Source: Scolanthus callimorphus (Eukaryota > Cnidaria > Anthozoa > Actiniaria > Edwardsiidae). Taken from it: 64,000 bases of DNA. Where the stretch lies: NCBI GenBank assembly GCA_033964015.1, contig CM066919.1, forward strand, positions 22,537,421 through 22,601,420, read 5' to 3'. Shown one piece after another: positions 47,201-56,649 of this stretch. Under the pieces are notes generated by a model. The model searched no databases. It had not been told where the DNA came from and saw only the letters and a program-made list of their open reading frames with translations. The position numbers were made by a program, and so were the translations under genes. Positions within the stretch are counted from its first letter, which is position 1, and each line of letters begins with the position of its first letter.

Positions 47201-49144
47201 ACATGGAGAAGACTTAGTGGAGAATGAAGAACCACCGCAGAATCAAGAGGGAGCCCTGGTCGAGCATGAACAGGAACCGGTGCCTTGCATGGAGACCACA
47301 CTTACACAAAGTGATACCTCGGTGGAACCTGAGAGATCCGCACTGGAATATGGACAACATTTATTGGAGAATGAAGAACCACCACAGAATCAAGAGAAAG
47401 CCCCGATAGAGCATGAACAGGAACCGCTGGAATGCAAGGAAACCACGCTTGCACAAAGTGATACCTCGATGGAACCTGAGAGATCCCCACTAGAACACGA
47501 AGAACACTTGCAGCATGATGCCCGCGAAGAGGAGCCCTCGCAGGAACATCCAGGAAGGGCCTTGGGGCAGGAAGAAAAGGAATTTGAGTACGACGAAAGT
47601 CCAGTAGAACATGCGGAACCTCCACTGGAACCCAGAGAAGCCCCAGAACATGAGGAACCTCCACTGAAACCCAGAGAAGCCCTAGAACATGAGGAACCTC
47701 CACTGGAACCCAGAGAAGCCCTAGAACATGAGGAACCTCCACTGGAACCCAGAGAAGCTCTAGAACACGCGGAACCTCCACTGGAACCCAGAGAAGCCCT
47801 AGAACATGAGGAACCTCCACTGGAACCCAGAGAAGCCCTAGAACACGAGGAACCTCCACTGGAACCCAGAGAAGCCCTAGAACATGCGGAACCTCCACTG
47901 GAACCCAGAGAAGCCCTAGAACATGAGGAACCTCCACTGGAACCCAGAGAAGCCCTAGAACATGAGGAACCTCCACTGGAACCCAGAGAAGCCCTAGAAC
48001 ATGCGGAACCTCCACTGGAACCCAGAGAAGCCCCAGAACATGAGGAACCTCAAAGAGGACATACACAGCCCTCACTACCACGTGATGAATCTCCGTTGGA
48101 ATGCGAGGGAACAACATTAGAACTTCCTCTGGAGCACGAAGAACCCTCACCAGAGGACATTTCACTGGAGCAGGAAACATTTCAAGCGGAACTTGAAACC
48201 TTGGAACACGGAAAACAAAACACGGAGACGAACCTGAACAGTTGTTTCAGGGAAAATCATATTAACGACGATGATCAAGAACAAGGTGATCAGCTCACGG
48301 GAGAAGAGGTTATAAACGAAGAACCCACTACCACAGATTCCAAGTCTGATGTGGATATAGAAACAGTCCAGGGAGCAGCTAACGGGTTGGAGAACGCGAA
48401 ACCAACTGAGCAACCAATGGTAGGTGAAGAGATAGATCCGGTTCTGCAGGACGATGCATCATTCCACGTCTATAGCACTGTTCCAGGGGCTGAACTTATT
48501 CCAAAAGGTGACATGAAGGAAGATATATCGGACAGCGAGGGGGATATACCTAACGGTGTGCCGTCTAATGATAGCACATTGAATGATCTAGATGTGACAC
48601 CGAATGCAGTTTGTGAAGACAGCGTAGGGGAGCACCCTGGTGATTCTGAGGTGACGTCCACGGATAGTACATCCGAGCAACAACAAGATGCTATGCCACG
48701 CTCCAGTGGTACTCAGCAGCCTGATACTCGGCAGGAAACATTGATTGATAACGGAGAAAGCAAAACGGATGTGACTAGTGTTTTACCAGTTGTTAATGAC
48801 AAAAAGAAGAGGCCACTCTTCTCGAATATGGAGCGGGGCATCCTCAACAAGAATCTAGCGCGGAGCAGGCGTTGCTGGATAGCAATGGAAGAGTGTCCAA
48901 CGGTGTGGAGCAGCAGTTGAATGGTAGTAACGAAGGGAAATGTGCGGAGCGTTTATCAGAGGGCGCCATTCAAAGTTCGGATGTGAAGGGAGAGGATGTC
49001 ATGTCAGATGACGGCCTGGAGATGTTGAACGAAGCGTTGGAAGACAGTCAGGTGACGGAGAAGGAAGAAATGGACGTAGGAGGTAAGGAAGGGGTAGTAA
49101 AAGTAGGCGAGGGTCCTTTACAAAATAACGGTACATCTGTATGA
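24086..49144 (+). CDS. Giant multi-Tudor protein (20 Tudor domains), TDRD6/Tudor-like germ-granule scaffold
   Basis: Predicted scaffold binding symmetrically dimethylated arginine on Piwi-family proteins in germ granules (family knowledge; not shown here). Exons: 24086-26260, 26750-26982, 27970-29073, 29641-29854, 30803-31036, 31409-31690, 32371-33252, 34075-34515, 34879-41955, 42343-42410, 46193-49144. From exon 4 on most introns are phase 1, and consensus splice sites join in frame except at exon 1-2, where one base is lacking. Twenty Tudor cores of the type C.A.F.ED..WYRA...V.F.DYGN are readable: three in exon 1, one across exons 1-2, two in exon 3, one across 5-6, one in 7, one across 7-8, and eleven in exon 9. 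Each is preceded by an extended-Tudor half. Predicted length is about 5,200 residues with exon 11, or about 4,280 if exon 10 reads through to TGA at 42552-42554. Drosophila Tudor has eleven domains and vertebrate TDRD6 fewer. Orthology to one named TDRD is not certain. Confidence 0.93.
26750..26982 (+). CDS. Multi-Tudor gene, exon 2 (core of Tudor 4)
   Basis: Acceptor TTATCAG at 26743-26749; donor GAG before GTGAGC at 26983. Encodes CCAMFSVDEGWYRGR and VQFVDYGNSE, a complete aromatic-cage core. The exon is 233 bases, but both flanking junctions are phase 0, so it needs 234. The opening Gly of the core (GMPCC) needs a second G after the acceptor. I read this as a lost G in the run at 26749-26750. 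Confidence 0.88.
27197..27345. repeat. Long hairpin in a Tudor gene intron
   Basis: Arms of about 50 bp around GAGATATGGAATTTATCTT and AAGATAAATTCCATATCTCC, and AATAATACATGG with CCATGTATTATT. About 40 bp of loop. Confidence 0.85.
27540..27960. repeat. Minisatellite-like repeats with a duplicated exon 3 acceptor
   Basis: Repeats of a CCACCCTGAAATTCCATATT-type unit fill the intron. A duplication of about 130 bp carries a copy of the polypyrimidine tract, TATTGAAG acceptor and first nine bases of Tudor exon 3 at about 27797-27845; the true exon begins at 27970. Confidence 0.85.
27970..29073 (+). CDS. Multi-Tudor gene, exon 3 (Tudor 5 and 6)
   Basis: Runs from the acceptor TATTGAAG (27962-27969) to CAG before GTAATA at 29074: 368 codons, phase 0 at both ends. 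Tudor cores are at about 28340-28465 (AKYTEDDAWYRAK, YIDYGN) and 28896-29020 (SRFTEDDGWYRAK, YIDYGN). Both have intact cage positions. The intron just upstream holds a duplicated copy of this acceptor with the first bases of the exon (see findings). Confidence 0.94.
29641..31690 (+). CDS. Multi-Tudor gene, exons 4-6 (spacer and Tudor 7)
   Basis: Three exons: 29641-29854 (linker, phase 1 end), 30803-31036 and 31409-31690, all joining in frame. Tudor 7 is split across 31036/31409. Its core reads CALYEVDNTWNRST then FVDFGN, so the usual WYR is WNR and DYGN is DFGN. It may therefore be a structural rather than ligand-binding unit. The exon 6 donor is AAGCAAG before GTGAAT at 31691. Continuing past it gives sequence with no Tudor similarity, which supports the donor choice. 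Confidence 0.88.
31882..32028. mobile_element. Short MITE, family C copy 2
   Basis: TIRs TAGCCTGCGAGCTGG and CTGGCTTGCAGGCTA with CTCCAGTG/CACTGGAG inside. Interior TTTTTGGGGG and GCATGCGGGATTACAC match the copy at 11685. In a Tudor gene intron. Confidence 0.82.
32371..34515 (+). CDS. Multi-Tudor gene, exons 7-8 (Tudor 8 and 9)
   Basis: Exon 7 is 32371-33252 and exon 8 is 34075-34515, both phase 1. Tudor 8 (about 32694-32820) reads CALYSEDGGWYRAV and FIDYGN. Tudor 9 has its N-terminal half at the end of exon 7 and its core at 34143-34265 (VAVYEEDESWYRAR, FTDYGN). The intron between them (33253-34074) carries GATCTT-rich repeats near 33630-33760 and no gene. Confidence 0.93.
34879..41955 (+). 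CDS. Multi-Tudor gene, exon 9: eleven Tudor domains and acidic tail
   Basis: A 7,077-base stop-free exon from acceptor TTTTTCAG to GAA G before GTAACA. Tudor 10 (35094-35220) is followed by nine similar units, Tudor 11-19, with cores near 35650, 36220, 36770, 37347, 37910, 38472, 39045, 39672 and 40237, then a divergent Tudor 20 (40860-40990). Each of units 11-19 opens with AYFLSA-like and VWLQPVKTE-like segments, then CLSQFTEDDTWYRAE, a Y[VI]DYGN[SA]EW motif and a CSLHG-like stretch. All nine keep the Phe, Tyr, Tyr, Tyr and Asn cage positions. From about 41290 the sequence becomes Glu/Asp-rich with no domain. Without splicing at 41956 the frame ends at 41970-41972, with an AATAAA at 42042-42047, so a shorter isoform is possible. 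Confidence 0.97.
35476..40630 (+). repeat. Nine tandem extended-Tudor units (about 560-620 bp each)
   Basis: Units begin near 35476, 36035, 36595, 37165, 37727, 38293, 38867, 39489 and 40059. The last three are the most alike: long identical DNA blocks around the core at 39100-39180 and 39715-39795 point to recent duplication or gene conversion. A short tandem duplication of about 60 bp (ELIDLLSTP followed by TEDV, twice) makes the seventh unit longer, at about 39360-39470. Confidence 0.93.
42343..42554 (+). CDS. Multi-Tudor gene, exon 10 with alternative end
   Basis: Acceptor CTTTTCCCAG at 42333-42342 joins exon 9 in phase 1 and reads DPATPSSSQESSEIHEV. Two outcomes are possible. A donor GAGGGG/GTAAGT at 42411 ends the exon at 42410 in phase 0 and fits exon 11 exactly. 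Reading on instead gives a stop at 42552-42554. Serine- and glutamate-rich, no domain. Confidence 0.7.
42685..43059. mobile_element. MITE with TIRs of about 35-50 bp
   Basis: GATATGGCTTAATAATATCT at the left end is inverted at the right end (AGATATTATTAAGCCATAT). The interior has GCGCATCGATGCGC. In the intron between Tudor exons 10 and 11. Confidence 0.88.
43820..44234. mobile_element. MITE with GCCCTGGTGAAAA-type TIRs, carrying a second MITE
   Basis: Arms CCCTGGTGAAAAACCTGATC and GATTTTCACCAGGG lie at the two ends. Between them (about 43917-44168) sits an element of another family, so the insertion is nested. Confidence 0.8.
43917..44168. mobile_element. Palindromic MITE, family A copy 2 (nested)
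   Basis: Begins TATAGCTACGATGTAACGCG, contains GCTCTGATTGGTCC and a long palindrome around CTCCCAACATCACG. Same family as 8586-8832 and 57090-57340. Confidence 0.8.
44990..45190. repeat. Dispersed repeat also present at 11830-11990
   Basis: AGAAAGCATCCATTTCCATC plus GGCTGATT, and later GTCTTCT(G/A)ATATCGAA, are shared in the same order at both places. Confidence 0.7.
46193..49144 (+). CDS. Acidic repeat-rich exon, likely exon 11 of the multi-Tudor gene
   Basis: Opens at 46193 right after a good acceptor (tttcaatctgtag), in the phase that exon 10 needs, so I join it to the Tudor gene; it also begins with ATG, so a separate gene is possible. It encodes about 980 residues dominated by Glu, Pro and Gln. 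An amphipathic segment NFLEEIIAEVINKMELL is followed by acidic sequence, a second helix EDILSEVLKQVCDV, degenerate repeats of about 60 residues with EEPPQNQE and EHEQEP (46960-47500), then the 13-residue array at 47616-48044. The end is TGA at 49142-49144, with AATAAA at 49567-49572. Three frame changes, near 46325-46335, 47013-47016 and 48801-48805, each have the sign of one lost base, two of them in A runs; coding character continues across each. Confidence 0.72.
47616..48044 (+). repeat. 39-bp coding tandem repeat, 11 units (13 residues each)
   Basis: Eleven consecutive units encoding EPPLEPREALEH plus E or A. The variable last residue follows a pattern of two E units then one A unit, so there is a higher-order period of three units (117 bp) over most of the array. 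First and last units carry AP instead of AL. Near-identity at DNA level indicates recent expansion. A long opposite-strand open frame here is a by-product of the repeat. Confidence 0.97.
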
Positions 49145-49894
49145 CTGGTTTGTATTGAGGGATGTACTGCATTGTACGAGAAATCTTGGTTTGCCTATGC
49201 ATGTACGCCTACTGCAGTTTTTACAGATTTTCAGTTCCAAGAAAGAACTGATGACGATTTCTTAGGAATAGCAGGTAGGGAAAGGTTTTACTGCAACTTC
49301 TTGATGTAGGAAATAACTTTGGCCAATAACACAATAGCTTTATAAATTTGCATTTTCTATGGATTTTGCACCACACGGTTCAGAGGTGTTGGATTTTCAC
49401 GTTATGGAAATCCATGAATTTAGAAGAAATATGACAGTAATATTCCTGAGTTGTGGACTCGCGCAAGCTAACGAGAGAAAGTGCGAGCTAAATTCCCAGA
49501 AGCGTTTGTTAAAGATTAGACTACTCGAGGAAAACGTTTCGAAATATCTAGCAATGCAGAGATGAGAATAAACTCCACTCCAAGGCTACCTAAATCGAGT
49601 CATGTCTGCAATTTGCTTAGACCCCTCAGCGATTTGGGGCTGTTTGCTAAGAAGTATCTAATGCCGAGGCTAAACTGAGACATGTTCACGCAACTTTGTT
49701 GCCTGTAACTTTTCTTTGTTTCATAATTTGGTCACAAGGAAATACTGTTGCGCCCAATACATTTTGCCTCCAAGCCACAAAGCGTGCTGATTTCCCCACC
49801 GTTCCCAGTTTAAACCACTAGCGGGTAAAATCGCAGGAGACAGGGTTATCGGCTGCGTATGCCTTAGTGTAGTCTCACCTTGAAGGATCCGTAT

Positions 49895-49996
49895 CACCCT
49901 ACCCATAATGCACTGCTGCATCGCCAACTTTCAAAGTTTCTGATGCAATGATTCATTTAAACAAAAACAAAGCAATGCATTATGGGCAGGATGAGG
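49895..49996. repeat. Inverted repeat downstream of the Tudor gene
   Basis: CCTACCCATAATGCACTGC and GCAATGCATTATGGGCAGG face each other. Confidence 0.6.
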
Positions 49997-50236
49997 CGCC
50001 CTTATAAGTATCCATAGAACGTCCTCAGTAAATATTCCAACGCGTTCGCTTCTCAGGGCGCGAATGTCACACTTAGAGTCGGAAGACAGTGCTGGATGTA
50101 ATGTATAACCTAGCCGAGCCTAGTGATTATTATTGCTAATCAGCAATCTACCCCGTGTATTTTAGCGCTTTCTCGCCGAGTCAAGTGCTAAAATCGTTCT
50201 GTTGTCAGTCACTGTTACTCTTTCCTTATTATCTAG

Positions 50237-50283
50237 GACGTTCTCGAAGGAAGATTCATAACAAATCTTGCATCAGCCATTAA
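50237..50283 (+). CDS. Candidate alternative last exon downstream of the Tudor gene
   Basis: A pyrimidine-rich acceptor (tttccttattatctag) precedes 50237. If a GAG/GTAAGG donor in exon 11 near 49082 is used (phase 1), this exon adds a basic tail ending at TAA 50281-50283. Read in phase 0 it is open to TGA at 50348-50350. Splice logic is the only support. Confidence 0.25.
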
Positions 50284-51373
50284 CCAGCCCCACGATAGAT
50301 GGACTTCTATGCGGTATGATCCTGCGCAAGTGAAGAGGCCTCGTGACTGACAATAGATGTGCGGTAGAAGAGATTCATATTTATTTGTTACTGTTAGCCA
50401 GTGTTGCATATATTGTTGTAAGCGTAGGAAGCATTGTCTACATGGGCTCTCATCCCTGTTGATAAAACCAAAACGTCAGGAGCCTCCATCTAGTCGACTA
50501 GATCTAGCCACATGCACAGGAGTAGGAGAATCTATTTTTAGCTTGTGGATTTTGAATTTAAACGGAAAATCGGTACTTCGAGAGTGAGAATATGGGCTCA
50601 ATGCGCGTACTGTGATTTAATTGCGGATGATGACGATTTGTGACACTAATTTTCGCGGAAAAGTCGTAATCTACAATCTAAAGGTAGATTCATCTAATTC
50701 TGTGCTTCGGACGCCCACCACTACTAGGTGATGGGAGACTCCTGTTGATGGACTCCTGGCTCCTGAAGACTTCTATCAACGCGAGGGGAGCTCCATGTAA
50801 ACTTTGCTTAAAAAATATATATCATGGCAGATAAGGAAACCAAACACTTGTCGCATTTGTCTACCTTGATGCCTTGGCTTGCGCTTGCGGTTTTTCAAAT
50901 GTCGCATTTGTTGAGCGACTATAATTACGCTGCGACAAGAAATTGGCGAGGTCGTGCTCTCAAGCGCATCAGGGCAAGATGGCGAAAATAATTCAGAATC
51001 GTAGGAGAAATAAAAGCTTAAAAATTGTTACTGAGAACTCCAAATCTGAGACTTTCTTCAGTCCGGACATGTCTACAAACCTATTTTTCATGCATTTTTT
51101 GTATTATGACCGTGTAAATAAGCAAGGAATAGAATACGAGGGTCAGGGAATAAAGCAGAAGAAGTAAATATTCATTTTTCGATGGCGATGCGGTTTCTTT
51201 TAATTTATTCCCGAGCCTCGGACTCAAGTGAGAATATTAATATATCGAAAGCCGTGATTGCCTATGATGCGAGGGAGAGCGCGAACTTGTCTATTCGCCT
51301 TTGTCACACAAGCGCCATTTTGAATTTTTCAGCCGATTTATTCAGCATGGAAACGAGCCCAACCAGGGCGATT

Positions 51374-51486
51374 AGCACTCGTTCACACTGACCAAAAGAA
51401 CGAGGAGCATCACAATATATCTATGCCTCGTTCTATTGTTTCACAGACAATAGGACGTCCTTTTGATCAATGTGAACGAGTACTAA
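51374..51486. mobile_element. Small MITE
   Basis: AGCACTCGTTCACACTGACC with CAAAAG on the left, and CTTTTGATCAATGTGAACGA with GTACT on the right. Confidence 0.75.
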
Positions 51487-52983
51487 CCAAGCAGGGCGCG
51501 GGTTTTGCTCATGTTGAAAAGCGAAGCCTGATGCTGGGATTTATGGTACTGAGGAAACAAAATGGCGGCGCCATGACAGGCGAATTGCGGAGACTCGCTC
51601 CTGTAAGTGCGACTATTTCATGAATTATCGAATGTGCGAGGTGTCTTTATACGACTGGTGATTTCACGAAACATTTGATATATCCAATTTTCATGTATTT
51701 TCATATAAAAGATTCATTCATAAAAGTTTATTGATTTAGAGAAAACGATACAAAGTTATTTAATAAAAGTTGCTCATAAACAAATAGTTGTATGTATGGC
51801 ACTTAGGGTGGGAAATTGCGAACAATGAGCAGTCGCAGAAATAAAGCTGCTTCCAAACTGTTAGGACAACAGGAATTCTAGGGTGGGTGTTCCTCGAATT
51901 ATAATACCGTGTATCATAGCCTGCTTGCAGGCGGTACTCGGTCCTCCGTTCACTGATCGGGCGCCAACTTGGAGTTTTGAGGTGCGCGGTCCCGGGGCGA
52001 GCGCAAAAATCAGGCAAACATATCGCCCCCTCCCCCCTCCCCTTCGCCTGATTTTTGCTTTGACGAACGTTGCGTGACGAACAACGGACTGCCTGCCTGG
52101 CAGGCTACTGTACTGCCATCTCGCCTCGAGGCCAGTTTTCCTGTCGAGCGAATCAAATGATTCCAAGATGTCACCCAAGTTGTCACGCGTTCTTGCGAAA
52201 AGCAGAAATCCAATCTACTTTGCAACTCTAACGCAATATTTTGTTGCGTTGCGGTAGTATGCCGCGCAATTTTCGCTGACTGTACCCTGGGAGCAGAGCT
52301 TTCCTTGAAGTTAGTCGCGTGTCATGCATTCATTCGCGTAGTTTTGTTTTGTTTTTCTTCAACGAGATAAACAAAGAAAACAACGCGCGACAAAACTGCG
52401 AAATGAAACGCCTCTGCTAGCAGGGTACGCTGACTGCGAGTTACAGGAAACATGGCCTTTACACCAAAAATCAGGAGACTTAGTGACGACTGTTGCAGGA
52501 TTGACCCTTTTTATTCCTGATTCTCGGGTAATTTATTAACAGGGCTTGTACTATTTCCGTGCCCATATTCCTAGTGCATTATTATAAAGGTTCCTCCTGT
52601 AAAATATATACCATATTTCTTTGATAAGATTTTCTGTCAAAAACATACAAGTATTTGAATTTGTGTTCCAATAATAAAAAATACAAACTTTGAACATTTG
52701 ATAAAATGGTCTACGTTCCTAAAAGAGTATCGTGAACATTATTCCCGGAGCGGGGTCCCCGAAAAAAGATGTACCCCGTGTTAGATGGGCATGACACTGT
52801 TATGGTCTGTTGTGTTAAGAAACTTTAAAAATAATACACGATTTGTTTGCTGTTCTATGACCAGATCACAAGTTTTAGAACAAAGGATGGATCGAAATTC
52901 CACGAGATTTAGGCGGATTAAGTTCACTACTTTTACCGGCTACAAACAGGGACGTCGAGTCTCCCGGTTTTCCCCCTGGAGTC

Positions 52984-53080
52984 AGGGGCGTAGCCAGGGG
53001 GGCCGCCCCCCCTTTCTCGGCGAGTTTCATGTTTTCACTATCCGGCCCCCCCAACCAAAATTCCTGGCTACGCACCTGCC
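52984..53080. mobile_element. Short G/C-rich MITE
   Basis: AGGGGCGTAGCCAGGGGGG and TTCCTGGCTACGCACCTG form TIRs. The inner GGCCGCCCCCCC/TTTCTC and ATCCGGCCCCCC segments resemble those at 13370-13510. Confidence 0.7.
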
Positions 53081-53534
53081 GGGAGTCTGAGATTTTTCAC
53101 TTCGTCTACTGGGAAAAATTCAAGATGGCTGCCATACATTAACTGTATTTCTCCCGGGAGAATTTCAGGAAATTTCGTCATTTTAAGGCGGTCTCCAGAT
53201 TTTTGAAGTCCTGGGCTTGACGACCCTGTTACCATGTCACGGCCATCAGCCACAGGCTCCTGTAGCCGTTTGCATCTATATAAAATATATAAAATTTGGA
53301 TTGTAAGGCGCTAAACTATTAACTAGACGTTTCGTGGCTCCTGACACTTCATCAGTGCATCTAGCTCATCTAGCTGACGACAGCGGCTGTCGCCGTTTGC
53401 CTAGCGCGTACGAAACGTCAAGTTAAAGTGAAAAACATGAAAGTTTGCTGCTATTTCAAAACGTTTCAGTTCGTAGATTAGATGATCAAACGAGTGCATT
53501 CGGCCGATTGCATCGGGTCCAAAGTAACAAACAT

Positions 53535-53780
53535 TGGGCAATTCCAGAAAATAAAGGTACCCTCCCCACGGGCGGCACTAGTTTTTGACCCCCCCATGCA
53601 TCCAGAACTTCCAAAATGGTTTACCCCCCCATGCATATAGAATTCCGGGCAGGTTAAAGAAATCCAGCTTCCAAAACCCCCCCTTGCAATCAGAATTCCG
53701 AGCTCCTAACCCCCCCATCCCATCGGAATTTCCAAATGCCGCCCGTAGGGGGGGTACCTTTATTTTCTGGAATTGCCCAT
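53535..53780. mobile_element. MITE with TIRs of about 33 bp and internal CCCCCCATGCAT repeats
   Basis: Left TGGGCAATTCCAGAAAATAA, right TTATTTTCTGGAATTGCCCA. Inside are several units of ACCCCCCATGCAT followed by CAGAATTCC-like sequence. Confidence 0.9.
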
Positions 53781-53968
53781 TTCTTACTATAGTACTAGAT
53801 TTTCAAATTTACCGATCAAACAATTATTTAAATTCCACATTTCTCTGTGCCAATTCTAAAGAGGACTTAGGCCTAATACATACGCCGCTCTTATCATGAG
53901 CCGATCCTAATACAAAATCTCAACAAAACAATGTTTTTTGTCCATCTCTCGTCTGCTTGTAGCCTAAA

Positions 53969-54252
53969 GGCTGGTTTCCATATAGTCGTATCTGCGCAAT
54001 GTCGTATCTATTGTATCTGTCGTATGAAAAAAAATTATGCGACTCATAAGACTATATGGAAATGACTCGTAAGACCAATACGACAGATACGACACATGCG
54101 ACCGGTCGTATCACTGTCGTATGGGATTGAAAAAATATATCTGCGAAAAAGTCGTATCTGTCTCATCAGCCGACCGTGAAACAATGAAAGTTTGAATTAT
54201 TCTTTTGTTTCACGGATACGACAGATAAGATACGACTATATGGAAACCAGCC
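53969..54252. mobile_element. MITE with GGCTGGTTTCCATATAG TIRs
   Basis: Ends GGCTGGTTTCCATATAGTCG and CGACTATATGGAAACCAGCC. The interior is made of CGTATCTGTCGTA-type repeats. A solo end fragment (ATGGAAACCAGCC) recurs near 63838. Confidence 0.9.
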
Positions 54253-54383
54253 TATTCTAAATCAAACCGGGAATGTAGAATCGTTATTATCGCCGCGAGT
54301 TTCGAGTATTTCATGGTAACAGTTTGGTACGGCTCATGTTAAGAGCGGCGTACGTACTAGGCCTGAGCAAGATTGAATTTGAT

Positions 54384-56566
54384 TCAACTTATTAGACATT
54401 TTCTCTTCCCAGATTCACCATCGCTATCCCTGAGTTTGGTTTTGATATTAATAAATCCTATCTGCGTGCCGTACTGGTTGCCGTCCCTACGGTAGGAGAA
54501 AACCTCTTCTTCTCGTCGCACTTGGTGCACTGGGTCACTCGCTCTGACGGGTCCACGCCCTCTATTTCGCTAAAGAGAACACATGAATTGAATTAATATC
54601 CACGAAGGGGGACGTTCACGTAGCCTACGAGTTTCTAATTACAGTATAGCAAGCCTATGCTCGGGGAACTGAGAGAAGGGACCGATTCTAAGGTGAACAA
54701 GTTGCAATAAACAATATCTTATGGTTATTCCGGCCGTCGAACCCAATTTCTCGAAAGCCCTTGTTCGAGGACGAACCGCTCAACCTCCCTCCCCCAGGTT
54801 TGGCGATACTAGTCAGGGTAAGCGAGGGGAGGATTGACTCGGAAACCCCAATGACGCTTCGCTCCGAAACAACAGGACGTCACCGTCGCGCCGCATCCCG
54901 AAACTACAAAAGGAGGCCTAAAATGCTTTCAGTTCGGGCAATAAAATATTAGAACCCCATATGATAGCAGCGCAGAGATCCACTGCAAATGTAAGGAAAT
55001 ACAAGTAGCTTCTTTACCCTGTCCCATCGTCGATGTTCAAAGGATTTATACCAAGACCCTCTAGCAGAATCCGCGACGTCTTTCTCAGGTCGATAAAAGG
55101 CTTGGGCGCTCCTTCCTTTCTTATTATAACATCCTCGCTGATCTTGACGAACTGCTCTGCCACTTCTTCGCCAACTTCGAAACAGCAGGGTCCGATGGAA
55201 GGACCTATTGCCACGCGGATATCTCTGGTGTTGCAGGAAAAACGGGTTTTCATAACTTCCACGACGGCTTGGGACACACCCGCTAGTATGCCCTTCCATC
55301 CGGCATGCGCGGCTCCACAGACCTAAAGAAGAAAGATCTAAAGTTGGGTGTCGTAAGGTAAAAAGTATCGAGGGAAATGTCCACACTAGGATGAATAAAT
55401 AAGAAAAAGTATCTTTTTACTATGGTTTCGCACATTGTTTCTTGTTGTTGATTTTTTTCGTGCGAGTTTTTTGCCTTTGTCTCGGCGATTTTTCTCGCGC
55501 GAGTTGCAATTACAACTCTCTAGTGTAAACGAGATGCAAATCCGGTGTGATTTTTGTGCTCTCCTTTCTTCAAGTTGCAAAGAGTTTCCGACATGTTTGA
55601 AATCTCCGCGACATCGCGCGACAAAATTGCGGTCGGTCGCGCCGAGTTGCACTTGGTTTACATTAGTGATTTTGTTGACGCGTACGCGCGAGACAAAATC
55701 GCCGCGACAAACAAGTGTAAACTGTAAAAGTTTCTTGCGTATTGACATGGACGGGATGCAAGGAAGAATAAGAAGATACGCGTTTTCAAATTGGTCTGGA
55801 TTGTTTGGACGATTTGACTAGGGATGTAGCCTTCTTGGGTATTGTGTTCATTATTTTTTGCAGTGGCAGAAATCGGAGATGATCTTGAAGAGGAAGAAGT
55901 TAACGAGTTAACGAAGATGACAATATGATACCTGACTGTGTTCGTGAAGGAAACAAGATGTAGAAAACTAGTAGGAGTGAAATAGATGGGGCGATGGCAA
56001 CATAGCCATTGCTTGATGATGATGAAAATGATAACAACACAAAGGAGCTCATACCTTTTTGACTGGATCACAAAATAGCTGAGGCATACAGTCAGCACTG
56101 GGCGCAGCAATAGTTATTCCCGTATGTGACGTCACTACACCATCATAATTCTCAGGCTCTGCTTCTCCAAACACCCATACATTGGCCTTGTGCGCGCACT
56201 TAGCAAAGTAGAAACTGTGCTCATCAAATATACAGTTCCTGGCAAGACGCAGCCGGTTTTCATTGATGTTTGCCTCGGGGTCTCTTCTGTTAGGGCTGTA
56301 TACCATGTTCATAGTTGCCAGAGTCTCGTATGTGGAGATACCTCCAGATCTTGTAGTGAAACCATGGGTAAAGTGCCGATCATCTATGTATGGAGATTTC
56401 AGGAGTATAAGAGGGGTGTAGGGTACATCTTGAGTGACGTAATAGATGTGCTGGTCAACGCATTTCATGTATTCCTCCTCTCTTCTCATTCGCTTGGGAA
56501 TTGAATCATCACTGGGGTCATGTGCGCATCCATGGTAATTGACTGTGTATACTCCAGCGGGTATAT
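54384..56566 (-). CDS. LACC1: Laccase-fold (LACC1/FAMIN-like) C-terminal region
   Basis: Related to LACC1/FAMIN, a purine nucleoside enzyme family with the YlmD-type fold. Exons: 56055-56566, 55018-55322, 54384-54569 (TGA at 54384-54386), all joining in phase. Motifs in order: HGFTTRSGGIS, CAHKANVWVFGE, a SADCMP segment, AAHAGWKG, a GPSIGPCCFEVGEE segment, IDLRKTSRILLEG, TQCTKCDEKK and YGTQIGFINIK. The metal-binding His-Cys-His set (His of CAHK, Cys of SADC, His of AHAG) is intact. In the last exon the family motif RFFSYRRDG is reached only if one T is missing from the run at 54499-54502. The first exon has a clear acceptor and no obligatory start; its upstream half looks like the end of a YdcF domain, so this may be the C-terminal part of a fusion. 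Confidence 0.9.
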
Positions 56567-56649
56567 CTACAATGGAAATAGGTCAGGTATGGTTTAGAGA
56601 GTAAGTAATGCTTTTTGCTAGCCTGCAAAAGCCAACACCAATTAGTACT

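Larger units (their letters stand above)
49145..54383. other. Intergenic, mostly repeats
   Basis: After the Tudor 3' end (AATAAA at 49567-49572) lies the candidate exon at 50237, then MITEs at 51374, 52984, 53535 and 53969. I recognise no other gene; the small open frames are not supported. Confidence 0.55.

Noticed and set aside
47302..48180. A 292-codon open frame on the minus strand through the 39-bp repeat array
   Set aside because: It exists because the 39-bp unit has no stop in that frame. The protein is the same short motif repeated, with no independent coding signal; the plus frame has conserved context on both sides.
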